Shown here: positions 45,728 through 57,025 of the stretch, piece by piece
Position numbering within the stretch: the stretch's first letter is position 1
Layout of the letters: every line of letters begins with the position of its first letter
Assembly (NCBI GenBank): GCA_958510875.1
Contig: OY294067.1
Span: forward strand, 59,718,039 to 59,782,038
Direction: 5' to 3'
DNA length: 64,000 nt
Source: Endomychus coccineus
Taxonomy: Eukaryota > Arthropoda > Insecta > Coleoptera > Endomychidae
Made by a program: the position numbers and the translations under genes
The notes under the pieces: generated by a model
Told to the model about the DNA's origin: nothing
The model's database searches: none
The model's input: the letters and a program-made list of their open reading frames with translations, nothing else

Positions 45728-46003
45728 CAAATAGTGTGGGGGCGTCCCTCTATCGCGCCCTCACAAAATATGCAATTCTATTCTCACACAATACCTCCTC
45801 CGGCACTTCTCATGGTTCAACCTCCAGGTCTTTCTACATACGCCACCTCTATGCATTCTTCATTTCTGGTGCAACCTATACCAAACCCAACAATATGGTG
45901 GGACCACTACCCAGGACCTTCATTACAACAAGATTATTCTGCATTGTCCCTTCCCGATCCACATACTGGATATCAATCTTCTATGTTTCGTAAGAGAAAG
46001 TGA
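45728..46003 (+). other. In-frame 91-codon extension after the AMMECR1 stop (possible readthrough)
   Basis: Directly after the TAG at 45725-45727 the same frame stays open for 91 sense codons and ends with TGA at 46001-46003. The extension is rich in Pro, Ser, Gln, Tyr and Met (IPPPALLMVQPPG, IPNPTIWWDHYPG) and ends FRKRK. Its composition is protein-like and far less AT-rich than nearby noncoding DNA. The stop context TAG-CAA resembles known leaky stops. Alternatives are a recent stop mutation, an assembly error or a chance frame. Confidence 0.5.
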
Positions 46004-47061
46004 CCACTAGTTGTGGTAATGAATTTATGCATATGTGACACTTGAATGAAATTGACTTTTGTCTTCATTCTAGGGTCAAACAATAATGATGACTCTTTCA
46101 CAAATGAGTACTTTAGATTTCATAAGTAATTTCGAATTGTATGAATAAAAACAACACCATTACTGGTTATAGTATGAGTGATATAAAAAGTTGTTTCTAA
46201 TTTCTATCAAATTTTGGAAACTATTTTTTTTCGTGAGGAATACCCAAATTTTTTACTAAAAATAGACAGTTCAATTATTTGGATATTGATCTATAGGATA
46301 ACTAGATAGGTAACCTTTAGAATATTCAATATGGTATCTTCGTCTAAGCTATAGCTGACTTCTATGTTTTTATTAATTCACTTTGACTGCTGATAATATT
46401 ATGTTGTTGCTATATGTGTTCAATTTTTTCAAAAGTAAACTAACCTTATTATGACGGACAGCTAGTTTCCTTGAGTTTGAATGAATTATTTCATGTTATC
46501 GCAAGTTTTTTTAAATACCTTGCTTGTTAATATGCTCATGCTCAAACATGTATATATATATTATTCACCATTCTGTTTTGAACGCAATACCTGCCCATGT
46601 AAAATATTCGCCATTAGATGCTTGAGTAACAACGCTAAACTCTTCGACGCTGATGATTATGAACAACTTTTGTTGGCAATAAGAAGTTTGCATTCAAATA
46701 ATTCCATCATATAACTATAAATAAACATGGTGACATTGAATTGCATGTAGATAGATGCGAAGCTAGAAAGTAATAAACCCTATTTGTTTTCTTGACGTGG
46801 ATTACTTTTCTCAGATCATATGGCTGAAACTTTCTTCAATTGCGTTTATTTGTACATTTCACTAATCAAGAGAATCTGCAATAAAGATTATTGGAGAAAT
46901 ATTGTAAATATTCATAGGATTATAAGCTGCCTACATATTCCATTCCAATAATAGTTTTCTTTTTTCAACCTAAATACAGTGAGATTTCTCCACAATTTAC
47001 AATTTTGAATATGATTTAAATAGCCTTAGTTACATAGACAATATTCTGAAAACTTCTTTTA
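46004..47061 (+). other. 3' UTR of AMMECR1, then intergenic DNA
   Basis: AATAAA at 46144-46149 lies 141 bases beyond the second stop. Beyond that, AT-rich DNA with one motif-less 77-codon frame (46481-46714). Confidence 0.5.
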
Positions 47062-47511
47062 GTGGAGTCCATCTACGGACAAATAGGACGAGGTTTGTAA
47101 AAATTTGATAGAGGTTAACGATCTGGAAAAAATGGTGTCTTATGATAAAAATGATAAGATCCTAAAATTTCTATTACCAATAGTGTGTGGAACCATGTCT
47201 AACCTGCAAAAAACTGTTTTTTGCCCTTTTTTAGGTCAATTTTTTTGTTTTATTTTTTTTTTACTCCTTAGGCTTCAGACTAAGGTTTGAAATTGGTATA
47301 CTTTTATTGTTGATATTTAAGGAACCTTCAGTCCAAATTTCGTGACATTCCGTTTACCGTTTAATTTGGGCCATATTGGCCTTATTTGGATTTTAAGCAA
47401 AACTATTAAATATTTTCAGCCCATATTTGGGCCACTTATTGTGATCGCCACGACCTCCTTTGTCAGCAAATTTCATCCAATTTGGGCAAAATAATATTTG
47501 CTACAAAAAAC

Positions 47512-47549
<38 letters not shown>

Positions 47550-47964
47550 CTTAAGAGATATAGAATTAAATTTTCTGAATTATGAAGATAACTTAGATAA
47601 TTTAACATAGGATTATAAAGATGAATAAACGTAAAAGACTGAACCATAGGCGGGATTCGAACCCACATTTCTGGATTTCTAGTCCAGGGTGTTTACCAAT
47701 TACACCACTTCGGTCCTGTTAGATTTTTATATTTTTGTAAATATAAACCTCTGAAAGGATAGTAGATCATTGGTAAACACCCTGGACTAGAAATCCAGAA
47801 ATGTGGGTTCGAATCCCGCCTATGGTTCAGTCTTTTACGTTTATTCATCTTTATAATCCTATGTTAAATTATCTAAGTTATCTTCATAATTCAGAAAATT
47901 TAATTCTATATCTCTTAAGTTACATACACGATAGTGGCCAATTAGGCAAAGAAACTTTAAACTT

Positions 47965-48030
<66 letters not shown>

Positions 48031-48314
48031 CAGGAGGGGGAGTTAACGGAATGTCACGACGTTTAGACTGAAGGTTCCTCAATTACCTACAATAAAAGGA
48101 TACCAATTTTAAACCTTAGCCGGAAGTCTATGGGGTCAAAAACAAATAAAACTCCAAACATGACCTACAAAAAGGGCAAAAAAAGTTTTTTAAATGTTAG
48201 GCATGGTTCCACCCAATATTGATAATAGAAATTTTAGGATTTTTATCATTAGACACCATTTTTTTCAGGTCGCTAATACGAACCTCGTCCTATTTTTCCG
48301 TAGATTGACTCCAC
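47062..48314. mobile_element. TA-flanked inverted-repeat element, 1253 bp (Tc1/mariner-type MITE)
   Basis: Ends GTGGAGTCCATCTACGGA and the inverse of TCCGTAGATTGACTCCAC, with TA on each side (47060-47061 and 48315-48316). Outer arms of about 300 bases are followed by (AT)n tracts (about 47513-47547 and 47969-48028), then inner arms of about 160 bases around a tRNA-like sequence. The whole unit is nearly one palindrome. A single related end is found at 58980-59176. No transposase is encoded. Confidence 0.85.
47643..47714 (-). tRNA. tRNA-like sequence (SINE-type or pseudo-tRNA), 72 nt
   Basis: It folds as a cloverleaf: acceptor ACCGAAG/CTATGGT with one mismatch, a D arm with GTGTAATTGGTAAACAC, anticodon stem CTGGA/TCCAG with loop CTAGAAA, T arm GTGGG/CCCGC with TTCGAAT. 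The loop would give anticodon AGA (Ser), but the variable loop is short whereas serine tRNAs have a long one, so a working tRNA is unlikely. Good A-box and B-box (GGTTCGAATCC) sequences suggest a Pol III promoter. The opposite arm (47773-47827, plus strand) repeats it from the D loop onward. Confidence 0.55.
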
Positions 48315-48316
48315 TA

Positions 48317-49257
48317 TTTCCTGTCTCAACCATCAATTACCTGATTCATAGCATTTTAAAGTTTGGTTTCTAAACTTGAACTTCTGCTTATCTGTCCCTC
48401 AATTGTTTATCACCATGTGATCTCTGACCATTCAGAATAATACATATTGTCTCAGTGAACACTATTTGTGATCAGTTCAAATTTGTATGGTCATCTGGCT
48501 GAGATAGTGTATTTATATCTTCATTCTTGACATCAATAAGTTTTTGAATTTCAACATCGTAGTCTAATGTGATTTGTATGTAAAAGTCGTTTTGGGAATC
48601 ATTTATCGTTATATTGGGAATTATTCATGATTAATCCCTTAATTTTTTAACATACGGACGTCATTGAAATAAGTATCTTGAGTAGCATTGTACATTTTGA
48701 CTCATCTTTCCATTTTGGTGAATAGAAAATAGGAATTGTCAAATATAGCGCTCTATGTTTCCAAAGTTTGCTCTGATCTGAATGAATAACTTTGCGTATC
48801 TAATCTTAATTTAATCTTCTTCTTTGTAGGCTAATATATAATTTCAACACCAAAAGTCTTCATCCCATAAAATATAGTTATTAGATTAGATATTTAAATT
48901 TGCAAGTCACTAACGTGCCTAAACATCGCACATAATATCTCAGTTGACAGTTTCCTAAATGCTGTTTCTTTTATTTATAATGATATGTATTCATTAAAAT
49001 TTATTTTTTATATATGAGGAAAATAAAACTTAATTTTGTAATTTTCTTAATTATTTCAATGTAGGCTACCAGAACATGTAAGTTTTTGTATATGTGGTTT
49101 TGTGAAAAAAATAGTTATGCATTTCTTTATTATTGTACACTTATTATATTATTACATTACATGGAACATTATATTTCCTTTTGAATTCCATATTTGAAAT
49201 TGAGTGCTTAATATCCTGTTATAGACTGGTTATTTTCAAATAATTTATGATCCTTTT
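48317..49257. other. Intergenic, no gene seen
   Basis: AT-rich DNA with no supported coding sequence or repeat. Confidence 0.4.
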
Positions 49258-49490
49258 ATAATAAACTATAAAAGAGTTCACACTGTGGATCACTATAGAT
49301 AAGAAATAATTACACTTAACCACTAAAAATACTATTAAAATATTGAGGACCTTTCGGCTAACAAGTAACATCATCTAAGTACATCAGAATAAACTCTGAT
49401 GATAGCTACTTGGTAGCCGAAAGGTCCTCAGTACTTTAATAGTATTTTTAGTGGATAAGTGTGATTATTTCTTATCTATAATCCTTTTAT
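49258..49490. mobile_element. B-family foldback copy, best preserved
   Basis: AAACTATAAAAGAGTTCACA tail, then CACTATAGATAAGAAATAAT, CCACTAAAAATACTATT and an inverted core, a short centre, and the same parts in reverse ending ATTATTTCTTATCTATA. Both arms hold hammerhead-like cores; the right one (plus strand) is better preserved. Confidence 0.7.
49390..49436 (+). ncRNA. Hammerhead-like motif in a B-family repeat
   Basis: CTGATGA at 49396-49402, helix II GCTAC/GTAGC, GAAA, then AGGTCCT as a tiny helix III (AGG/CCT), C, and AGTA. TACT-like sequence before the core (AAACT here) pairs only 3 bp with AGT, against 4 bp in other copies. Same order as the PLE motif; catalysis untested. Confidence 0.45.
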
Positions 49491-50038
49491 GGCATTGCAA
49501 GATGCCAACTCCTTATTCCATCAACTATAATGATACCTTGCAAGGATTTAGTGAGGTTTAGACCTTGGAAATAAATGCAGTTCTGAAGATTTTATGTGAA
49601 AGTTTTCCAGATTGGGAACCATGCTGCAGAATTGTCTGCCTTTTTCTACTACACGTACACAATAATCAAGCTAGTGCTAATTGGTGTAGCGCGCACTGTT
49701 GCCTTGAAATATTCTAAGTGTTGATCACCCTCACAATTTCATAATTTTAGTGTTGAAATCATGTGATGCTATTTCACCAAGCTCGACCCACTCGTAGTAA
49801 CGTGGTAAGCGATTTTCCAGGACAACTATTGCTCGCGGTTACTCGCTGAGAAATTGAGAGAGCATTGATTAACATATCTTAATCTATGGTCGCCGCTAGA
49901 GTTAGTTGGAATCGAAAGACTCAACGCATGTCTTCTACTGGCTCATATAATATGCGAATCGGTGGGTGTTTAGGATACACAAGAGTGCGCTCTAAAACTG
50001 CCAGCTAATGTAAACTGAAGTTGGTCAAATGTGGGAAT
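49491..50038. other. Intergenic, no gene seen
   Basis: No supported coding sequence. A segment near 49800-49870 (ACAACTATTGCTCGCGG) faintly resembles 34660-34700, perhaps an old dispersed repeat. Confidence 0.35.
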
Positions 50039-50394
50039 CACGGTCGAATACACGGGTCGCCTAATTCGTAGTCCCTCGCTCAGCCACCAGCTAGCGCTAG
50101 GATCACGAAGTGGTAAAACGATTTCTATCCGGAATCGCAAGCATCCACTTTTTTCGCATTTCCGCATCTTTCGTCACTTTAAAAACAGAAGTTTCTTGCA
50201 TTTCGGCACAATGCGCGATTTCGTAATTTGTTTCTAAAAACGCAGGTATTCTTTGTGTTGACAAGTCAACTGACAGTTGTCAGAAAATACTCCTACGTGA
50301 CGACTTTTGGTACTACGGGCCAGTCGACGCTTAGCGGACTCACTGCTCACACAGGAAACAACCTCGAGTTTCCAGACCTGTGTATACGACCGTG
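50039..50394. mobile_element. P-like element, 356 bp, with THAP-exon remnant
   Basis: Ends CACGGTCGAATACACGGGTC and the inverse of CACGGTCGTATACACAGGTC. Flanks GTGGGAAT and GTGGCAAT agree at 7 of 8 positions. On the minus strand, about 50120-50225 corresponds to the THAP-domain exon at 56.65 kb, now broken. Confidence 0.8.
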
Positions 50395-50644
50395 GTGGCA
50401 ATATATCGTTTGCATAAACTATAAACAACGGGAGGAGGGAGCAGCGGTTTGAATTTTCAGTTGACATTGGATCCGGTAATGAAGTGTCATAATTAAGAAG
50501 AATTACAAGTATAGAAAAGTTTTCTAGAAGTAGATAGAGTTTATTCCCTTAGAACAACTATATTTATTCCCATATCACTTAACACTATAACTTCAGAAAG
50601 CGACAACGCCGCGCAACTTTTACGAATGGGGACTTGGTTCTGTA
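50395..50644. other. Short spacer between P-like elements
   Basis: No feature recognised. The last 8 bases belong to the next target duplication. Confidence 0.4.
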
Positions 50645-51114
50645 CACGGTCGTATATACAGGTCTGGGAACTCTATGTTTTACATGAGTCTCTGACATAT
50701 CGCCAAACTCGTAGTCCCTCGCTCAGCCACCAGCTGGCGCATGTATCGAAATATGTTGTCAGGATTAGGCGCCATATCGTTCAAACCATAGTCAAAGTAT
50801 ATCAGGTCTGCCGGAGCCTCCCTTCTACTCTTTTCAAAATTTTAGTTTGTTACGTGCCGGCGACGAGCTGATGAGAGCAAGGCTGTGATTGGAGGAGCTG
50901 GGTGACGTCACCCAGCGCGAGAAACGATGGAAGGGGAGGCTCCGGCAGACCTGGTATACTTTGACTATGGTCCAAACACGGTCGTATACGTGCCAGAGAA
51001 CATCCCTCGACTCATGCGCCACCCTATTGGTACTACGCAACAGATGACGCTTAGTGAACTCACTTTTCACATAGGAAACCGCCTCGAGTTTCCAAACCTG
51101 TTTATACGACCGTG
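50645..51114. mobile_element. P-like element, 470 bp, perfect 8-bp duplication, with nested inverted repeat
   Basis: Ends CACGGTCGTATATACAGGTC and the inverse of CACGGTCGTATAAACAGGTT, flanked by GTTCTGTA on both sides. Inside, 50785-50985 is a second inverted-repeat unit (ATAGTCAAAGTATATCAGG and TATACTTTGACTAT), absent from the shorter relatives, with a TGGGTGACGTCACCCA palindrome near its centre. Confidence 0.88.
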
Positions 51115-51889
51115 GTTCTGTACTACGCAATTTGACAACAGGTGTTGCCTTACATGTGGTACCATGTTTTCAATCATAGTTACAGCGTTGCCAATAAGGA
51201 GTAATTATGACTCGACGACAAAGAGGTCCGTTGGTTTTCCTTGTCATACTTCACGTAATCATTGCGACAAGTCGAATGGAGTTTTATGAATGAGATGTTT
51301 CGTCTCCTTAGGATAATAGGTCAATGAATAAGATCCTATAGGTATGTGTTTTCAACACAAAAAACTGACAACACGGAAAGAATGCTTTGTTCTTTTGATG
51401 ATTCTGACAGGGCAAAATATTTTCCCTGGACTATATTATAGGCACGATGCCAATGGAAAAATATTTTTCAGTACACTGGGCATCTGTTTGGGCAAACAAA
51501 TCATTTTCTTCGGGTTACAGGTAACTTTTTGATTTCATGGAATTGATTAATTAAAATGCGAAAATTATTTGGTTATAGAAAAAATGTATTGCACTGTATC
51601 TTTTGTTATACCTATACTGTGGTTATATTATAATTCTTGTTTTTCTTTAGTGGTTTCTCACCTGAATCAATATTATCTTATTTTTCTATGGTCCCGATCA
51701 CAACATTCCTTTCATTCATAAACGAAAATAATAAAATTACAAATCTGAAATCTCTAAGCTAAGTTTTCTAGCCAGTCTTATAAGAAAATTTAATAGATTT
51801 CTCTTCGGAATGCAATGTGATGTATTTAAGAACAATCTTGAACATAGCGACTGCCCAAAAATAATCAGAGTAATCAAAGAACTACTGTC
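51115..51889 (+). other. Upstream region of the ZAD zinc-finger gene
   Basis: No supported coding sequence. The 62-codon frame at 51344-51532 has no recognised motif. The promoter and 5' UTR of the next gene probably lie in the last few hundred bases. Confidence 0.4.
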
Positions 51890-54011
51890 ATGGGAATAAT
51901 TAGAGGTGTCGTTAATCGTGGTAATATAAATAAAGTATGTCGATTATGTTTAGAAGAAAAACCTAACATACAATCGTTGAAAGTTTCTCTCGAAATAGAA
52001 GAGGATAATATAAAAATTAGTATCTTAGACATCTTCCATATCATCACATCGAACCCTGTAGGTATAGTTTGTCCTTTATATAAATTATCTTCAAGAGCAA
52101 ATTAAACTTTTGAAAAATATGTTAAACTCACTCAAATCTTATTTTCAATTGAGATCAAGAACTTGATAAATTCTTTTGATTTGTTAGTGTATTATATACA
52201 CGAACTTATATAGCCTATAAGTTTATTGTCTACCATGAGCATTTTCTGTAATAACTAACAATTGTAATTGCTTTAACATAGGTACTATGATAATTACTTA
52301 TTTGGAAGGAGAGAAATGCATATTTTTATAAATCACTGGACATTTGGAAGGTTACTTAATGTTAACTACAAATAACCAGTGCATAAAGCATCAACTGAAT
52401 ATCCAAGCAGCACTTTGATATTTCTAAATCTAAATTTGTATTTAGTTAACTAGGTTGCTTTTGAGTTGGCAACAGTCTCCTTGAATTGAGTTGCTTTGGA
52501 GAAGATTTGAAAACCTCTAATGCTCCACAAGTATTCAGTATGTTGGAAAAAATCATTGCTATATTTTAGAATTTATCATTAATTTTTTACATAATAAATT
52601 TTTCTATTCTGAGGTGTAATACACTTTCCAGATTAAACTTGAAGGCCTTCCTGACACAATATGCAAAGAATGTCAAGATCTGGTAAAAGCTTCATATGTA
52701 TTCAAATTGAAATTTGAAGAATCACACACCATTTTGGACAAATATTTAGAGACTGCATATAAAGAAGAGGATGAATTGGTTAATGGAGAATTATGTGAAT
52801 CTGTTCAAAATGATGAGATATTTTCAGCTTATGACGGTGAAACCAATTGTACACAATCACGTAACAAACAAAGATTTCTCAAATGTGTTGAAAGAAAAGC
52901 TATTTTAGTTTCGAATTCAATAGATGAAAACTCCTCTTATAAAGAATTAGAGACCAATTCAACCTTGCATCCTTGTCCAATATGTACTTTGGAATTAACC
53001 GCCAGTGAATTGAAGTTGCATGCACATACACATAAAGCTTTGAAAAAATATCTGAACATACCTCAAGATCAGATGATCACACCAAATACTAGATTTATTG
53101 CAAAACATGGAAACAATATTTCACTATTCAATAAGGCAGAAAAATTACATAAATGTCCTTACTGTGATTCTTACTTCAATGTATTGCAGTTTAGGATCCA
53201 CATAGACAAACATCGAAAAGAAGATGAATTCAAATGTGAAAAATGCGAGAGAGTTTTCAGAAAATTGAACCATTTAAATACGCATCGTGTTAAGCACCTA
53301 AAAGAATTCCCTTACAAATGTGAGCAGTGCAATAAAGGATTTGTGATTAAGACAAATTATGATTGTCACATACTGACACATAACAATGAAGAATTACCAC
53401 ATGAATGTACATATTGTTTGAAAAGGTTCTCAAATCCTGAACATTTGAATCGACACCAAATAATACACACAGAAAATGTAACTTACTCTGTGAAATATAA
53501 AGTGTGCAAATGCCATCAATGTTTGAAAACATTCAAAGGCAAGGATGAACTACAAAAACACATCTGCATTCCATTAGAACAAGCAATTAATACACCTTTC
53601 CCATGCAAAACTTGTAAAAAAGTTTTTAAACATTCCAGTGGTTTGTATAATCATAATCGGAACATACATAAACTTAAAGGTGCCAAAATATTGTGCTCTG
53701 TATGTGGTCATTATGTTTCCAATATTTATAATCACATGATGCGCCATAGTGGAGAAAAACCATATCAGTGTAATCAATGTGAAAAACGATTCATTGCTAA
53801 ACCTCAATTACGACAACACCTTCTAGTACATTCTGGAATTAAGCCATATGTTTGTAGTGTTTGTGCCAAAGCTTTCAATAATTTATACAATTTACAAGTA
53901 CATGAAAGGATCCATAAAGGAGACAGGTGCCATATTTGTCAGATATGTAATAAAGGATTTTTAGAAAAATCTTACCTCAAGAAACATATGAATATTCACA
54001 AGGCATTTTAA
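51890..54011 (+). CDS. ZAD-C2H2 zinc-finger protein, two exons, 515 aa
   Basis: Nuclear transcription factor of the ZAD class, in which the N-terminal zinc-finger-associated domain dimerises. Exon 1 is 51890-52057 and exon 2 is 52632-54011, joined in phase 0. The ZAD has zinc ligands C17, C20 (VCRLCLEE), C67 and C70 (ICKEC); the intron falls inside it. After an acidic linker come about eleven fingers, for example HKCPYC, FKCEKC, YKCEQC, HECTYC, FPCKTC, YQCNQC, YVCSVC and a final CQIC with HMNIH. The typical TGEKPY-like linker appears once (SGEKPY). The finger within VCGHYVSN is short and the finger starting CKCHQC ends in Cys rather than His. The ORF ends two codons after the last finger. AATAAA lies at 54056-54061. 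The specific orthologue cannot be named because this family evolves fast. Confidence 0.9.
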
Positions 54012-54718
54012 TAAACTTTTCGATTTGTATGTTTCCTTCAGGAAGCATGTGTGAAAATAAAAAATATTTACATTTTATAATTTATTTGAACAAATAGTAG
54101 TTTTTAGAATGAGCTCATTTTTACTTCCCTCTATGTAGTATAAGTATCAGTCTAAAAAAATTGTCAAATATCCGTTCAGAGCCTTTCTGAATCGATATAG
54201 ACCATTTTCAAGATGCTTGTGTGTGCGTATGTAACCTATACTGTTGAGACGATTGCGTATTTTTGACATCATCTTCAGTTTTAAAATGCAACTATATTAT
54301 TTTGTTGAAATACATATACGCATTTTATTTTATCACTGCAGACTTTACAAGAAGAATTACGTGAATTCCATTTATTTAAAGGTTGCATTGAGTGGTTTCC
54401 AATGTTGTCAATTCGAATGAACTTTCTATGAAAGAGTATAATTGAATATCTTTTTTCCACGATTTTAGCTGCTAGTAAATATGTCTCATACAAACGCGTA
54501 GAAGTGCCCGGAAGCGACAAATTGTGCTAACAAGAGTTGTCAATTCGAATAAATTTTTATTACAATGATAATTCGACGTTTTAACACGATTTTATCTGTT
54601 TCAAACCATTTATAATAATTCGGCTTCTACGAGTGAGGGAACTTAATGATCTGTTGATCAAAGTTGATTACATTTTCAGTAACTCAAATGATTGATAGCT
54701 TGATGAAAAGTAACATTT
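54012..54718 (+). other. 3' UTR and intergenic DNA
   Basis: AATAAA at 54056-54061, then AT-rich DNA without a supported feature. Confidence 0.5.
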
Positions 54719-55059
54719 GTTGCGGCGTGGAAGATGAGACCTATGTGTGTGCTGTGTCAGTGCATGGCATACGCGGTTGGTCGTCGGACGTACCCCGGAG
54801 ACGATAAAACTACACCCGAGGAAATCAGAAGTATCCCGATATCAGGCTACTGAAATTCATAGAATACACCGGACAGATGAGAAGTTAGCAATAAGTGAGG
54901 GCACAATAGGACAATAATGACCGCAGTGCAGTGGGGCTCCCCTCAGGATGGAGAACCAACTTCACGGAGGAGGGGTTTTAGTCGGTAGGAATCCGGCACA
55001 GGGGGCACGGGCATCCGATGCGTCTATGCAAGATTTCCCCTCCTCTACGCAAACAAAAT
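54719..55059 (+). mobile_element. 3' end of the RNase-H LINE, second copy
   Basis: Matches the reverse complement of about 25231-25570 (GCGGCGTGGAAGATGAGAC, ACTAAAACCCCTCCTCCG in reverse, CTCCTCTACGCAAA at the end) with scattered differences. Heavily 5'-truncated; it keeps only the last few codons and the 3' UTR, and ends in an A-rich stretch. Confidence 0.85.
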
Positions 55060-55690
55060 AGGATACTATATTAGCGGTTCTTTTAATAAATTCAGCGCTT
55101 ATTTTTAAGTTGCAATACTTTTCATTTAGAACGCACCTAAAAGTCTTAAATATTATCTTCCAAAAAGACGTTCGTGAGTGATAGAGCACTCGGCACTTAG
55201 TTTTTCTAGGCTCGGCAGTGAATCACCCTGTTATCTCTGCCTCGGCCCTTAGACTAATATCGACGAGACGTTATAAAGCAAAAGTCGTACCTCCCATTCT
55301 TGTGTACATGCCCTCTAATACTACATGTATTCAAGGGCAAGGAAAATTAAATATGTATAAAGATGGAACATCAATCAAACAATTACATTTCAAATAACCT
55401 ACTAACCTAGTGCATTACCAAAAATATATAAAAATTCAAAAACTGCCATTGCCACTTGGAGATTCGAAATAGGAAAACAAAATGCATTAACGGGAGCTTG
55501 ACCCGCCGATGCAGGTTGATTATTGAATTCGGTATATCAACAGTTTGCTCATCGCTGGAAGCATATATCGACTATATAGCTCTTGCTTAATAGTCGCTCA
55601 TTTATATCGACTGAATTTCTGATTCAATACTAATACATTATTCTAAATTTATTCACTGTACTCTGAGGCATTGAGGTATTCTAACTGAAT
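55060..55690. other. Intergenic, no gene seen
   Basis: No supported feature. Confidence 0.35.
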
Positions 55691-55778
55691 GGTCTGACCT
55701 ACAGTGACTCTTCTAAACAAGACCATTTACCTATGGTCTGACCTACAGTGACTCTTCTAAACAAGACCATTTACCTAT
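55691..55778. repeat. Tandem duplication of 44 bp
   Basis: Two identical 44-base copies beginning GGTCTGACCTACAGTGACTC (55691-55734 and 55735-55778). Confidence 0.97.
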
Positions 55779-55926
55779 GGCACTCGGGTGTGATCACAGA
55801 AGAAAACAACTTTGTTGTGGTTGATTTGTACAGTGGGTAAACGTTCAGCAAAAGGAATTCAGTGATCCAAGAAGTTTAGAACTTCTTGCAGTGACCTTGT
55901 AATGGTTGTTGTCTGAGGATAATGCC

Positions 55927-55945
55927 CACGGTCGTATACACCGTG
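55927..55945. mobile_element. 19-bp remnant of a P-like element with intact 8-bp duplication
   Basis: CACGGTCGTATACACCGTG is the first 12 bases of the family end fused to the last bases of the other end. It is flanked on both sides by ATAATGCC (55919-55926 and 55946-55953). Everything internal is gone, which points to imprecise excision or repair rather than gradual decay. Confidence 0.85.
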
Positions 55946-56025
55946 ATAATGCCTGATCCAAAATGATTTTATGATATTCTATGTGTTGAAACTAGTTCTG
56001 TCAAACCAACTGACTCGATTAAACG

Positions 56026-56296
56026 CACGGTCGTATATACAGGTTTGGGAACTCTATGTTTGACATGAGTCTCTTACATGTCGCCAAACTCGTAGTCCCT
56101 CGCTCAGCCACCAGCTAGCGCATGGATCGAAATATCAGGAAGTCACCATATCGTTCAAACACGGCCGTATACGTGCCAGAGAACATCCCTCGATTCATGC
56201 GCCACCCTTTTGGTACTACGCAACAGATGGCCCTTAGCGACTCACTTCTCACATAGGAAACAGCCTCGAGCTCCCAAACCTGTATATATCACCGTG
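56026..56296. mobile_element. P-like MITE, 271 bp, perfect 8-bp duplication
   Basis: Starts CACGGTCGTATATACAGGTT and ends with the inverse of CACGGTGATATATACAGGTT. Flanked by ATTAAACG on both sides (56018-56025 and 56297-56304). Confidence 0.9.
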
Positions 56297-56448
56297 ATTA
56301 AACGTTTTGTTTTGACGTTTCAACGAGTCACAGTTGAAATCCCTTTTACAAAAGCTTCTTATTCAAACCGGTTTACATTGAATTCATGTTTTACCGGTAA
56401 CGTATGCACCAGCTTGATGAGAATAAATAAATGACTATAAGCTTTAAT

Positions 56449-57025
56449 CAGTCGTATGTACAGGTCTGGGAACTCGAGGCAGTTTCCTATGTGAGAAGTG
56501 AGTCCGCTAAGTGGCAGCTGTTGCATAGTACCAAAAGGGTGGCGCATGAGTCGAGGAATGATCTCTGGCACATATACGACCGTGTTTTCTGGCAACTGTC
56601 TTTGCTGACTTTTAAACACAAGGAATACCGGCGTTTTTAGAAAAAAATTACGAAATTGTGCATTGTGCCGAAATGCAAAACGGGGTACAAAAGTGTAATG
56701 CAAGAAACTTCTGTTTTTAAAGTGTCGAAAAATGCGGACATACGAAAAAAGTGGATGCTTGTGATTCCGGAAAGAAATCGTTTTAACGAGGTCTTTTATG
56801 TGTGCGAAAAAGGGAAAGTTATTTTTAAGGTGAGTAATACATTTTGACAAGAGTAACAGTTCTATTCCTCTTTCAAATCAGAATAGTAAATATTGCGTTA
56901 CGAGAAAAATTATTTTACTTTATAATGTGATTGCTGCCATACTTCGACTACGGACTACGAGTTTGGCGACATGTAAGAGACTCATGTCAAACAATAGAGT
57001 TCCCAGACCTGTTTGCACGACCGTG
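56449..57025 (+). mobile_element. P-like element, 577 bp, with THAP exon and 8-bp duplication
   Basis: Flanked by GCTTTAAT on both sides (56441-56448 and 57026-57033). The left end has lost a few bases (CAGTCGTATGTACAGGTCTG); the right end is the inverse of CACGGTCGTGCAAACAGGTC. It keeps a THAP-domain coding exon, the signature N-terminal domain of P-element transposases, and so identifies the whole MITE family. Confidence 0.88.
56641..56829 (+). pseudogene. THAP-domain exon of P-like transposase
   Basis: A frame with CIVPKCKTGYKS, VFKVSKNADIRKKWM, IPERNRF and VCEK, which is the THAP zinc-finger pattern C-x4-C ... KKW ... C. The final His of the zinc ligand set is not visible (VCEKGK), and the exon ends at a GTGAGT donor at 56830. 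No catalytic domain follows, so this is a non-functional remnant. Confidence 0.7.

Noticed and set aside
46481..46714. 77-codon frame downstream of AMMECR1
   Set aside because: No motif or splice context; composition like its noncoding surroundings.
47643..47714. Working tRNA-Ser(AGA)
   Set aside because: The short variable loop does not fit a serine tRNA, the acceptor has a mismatch, and it lies inside a mobile element with a partial mirror copy.
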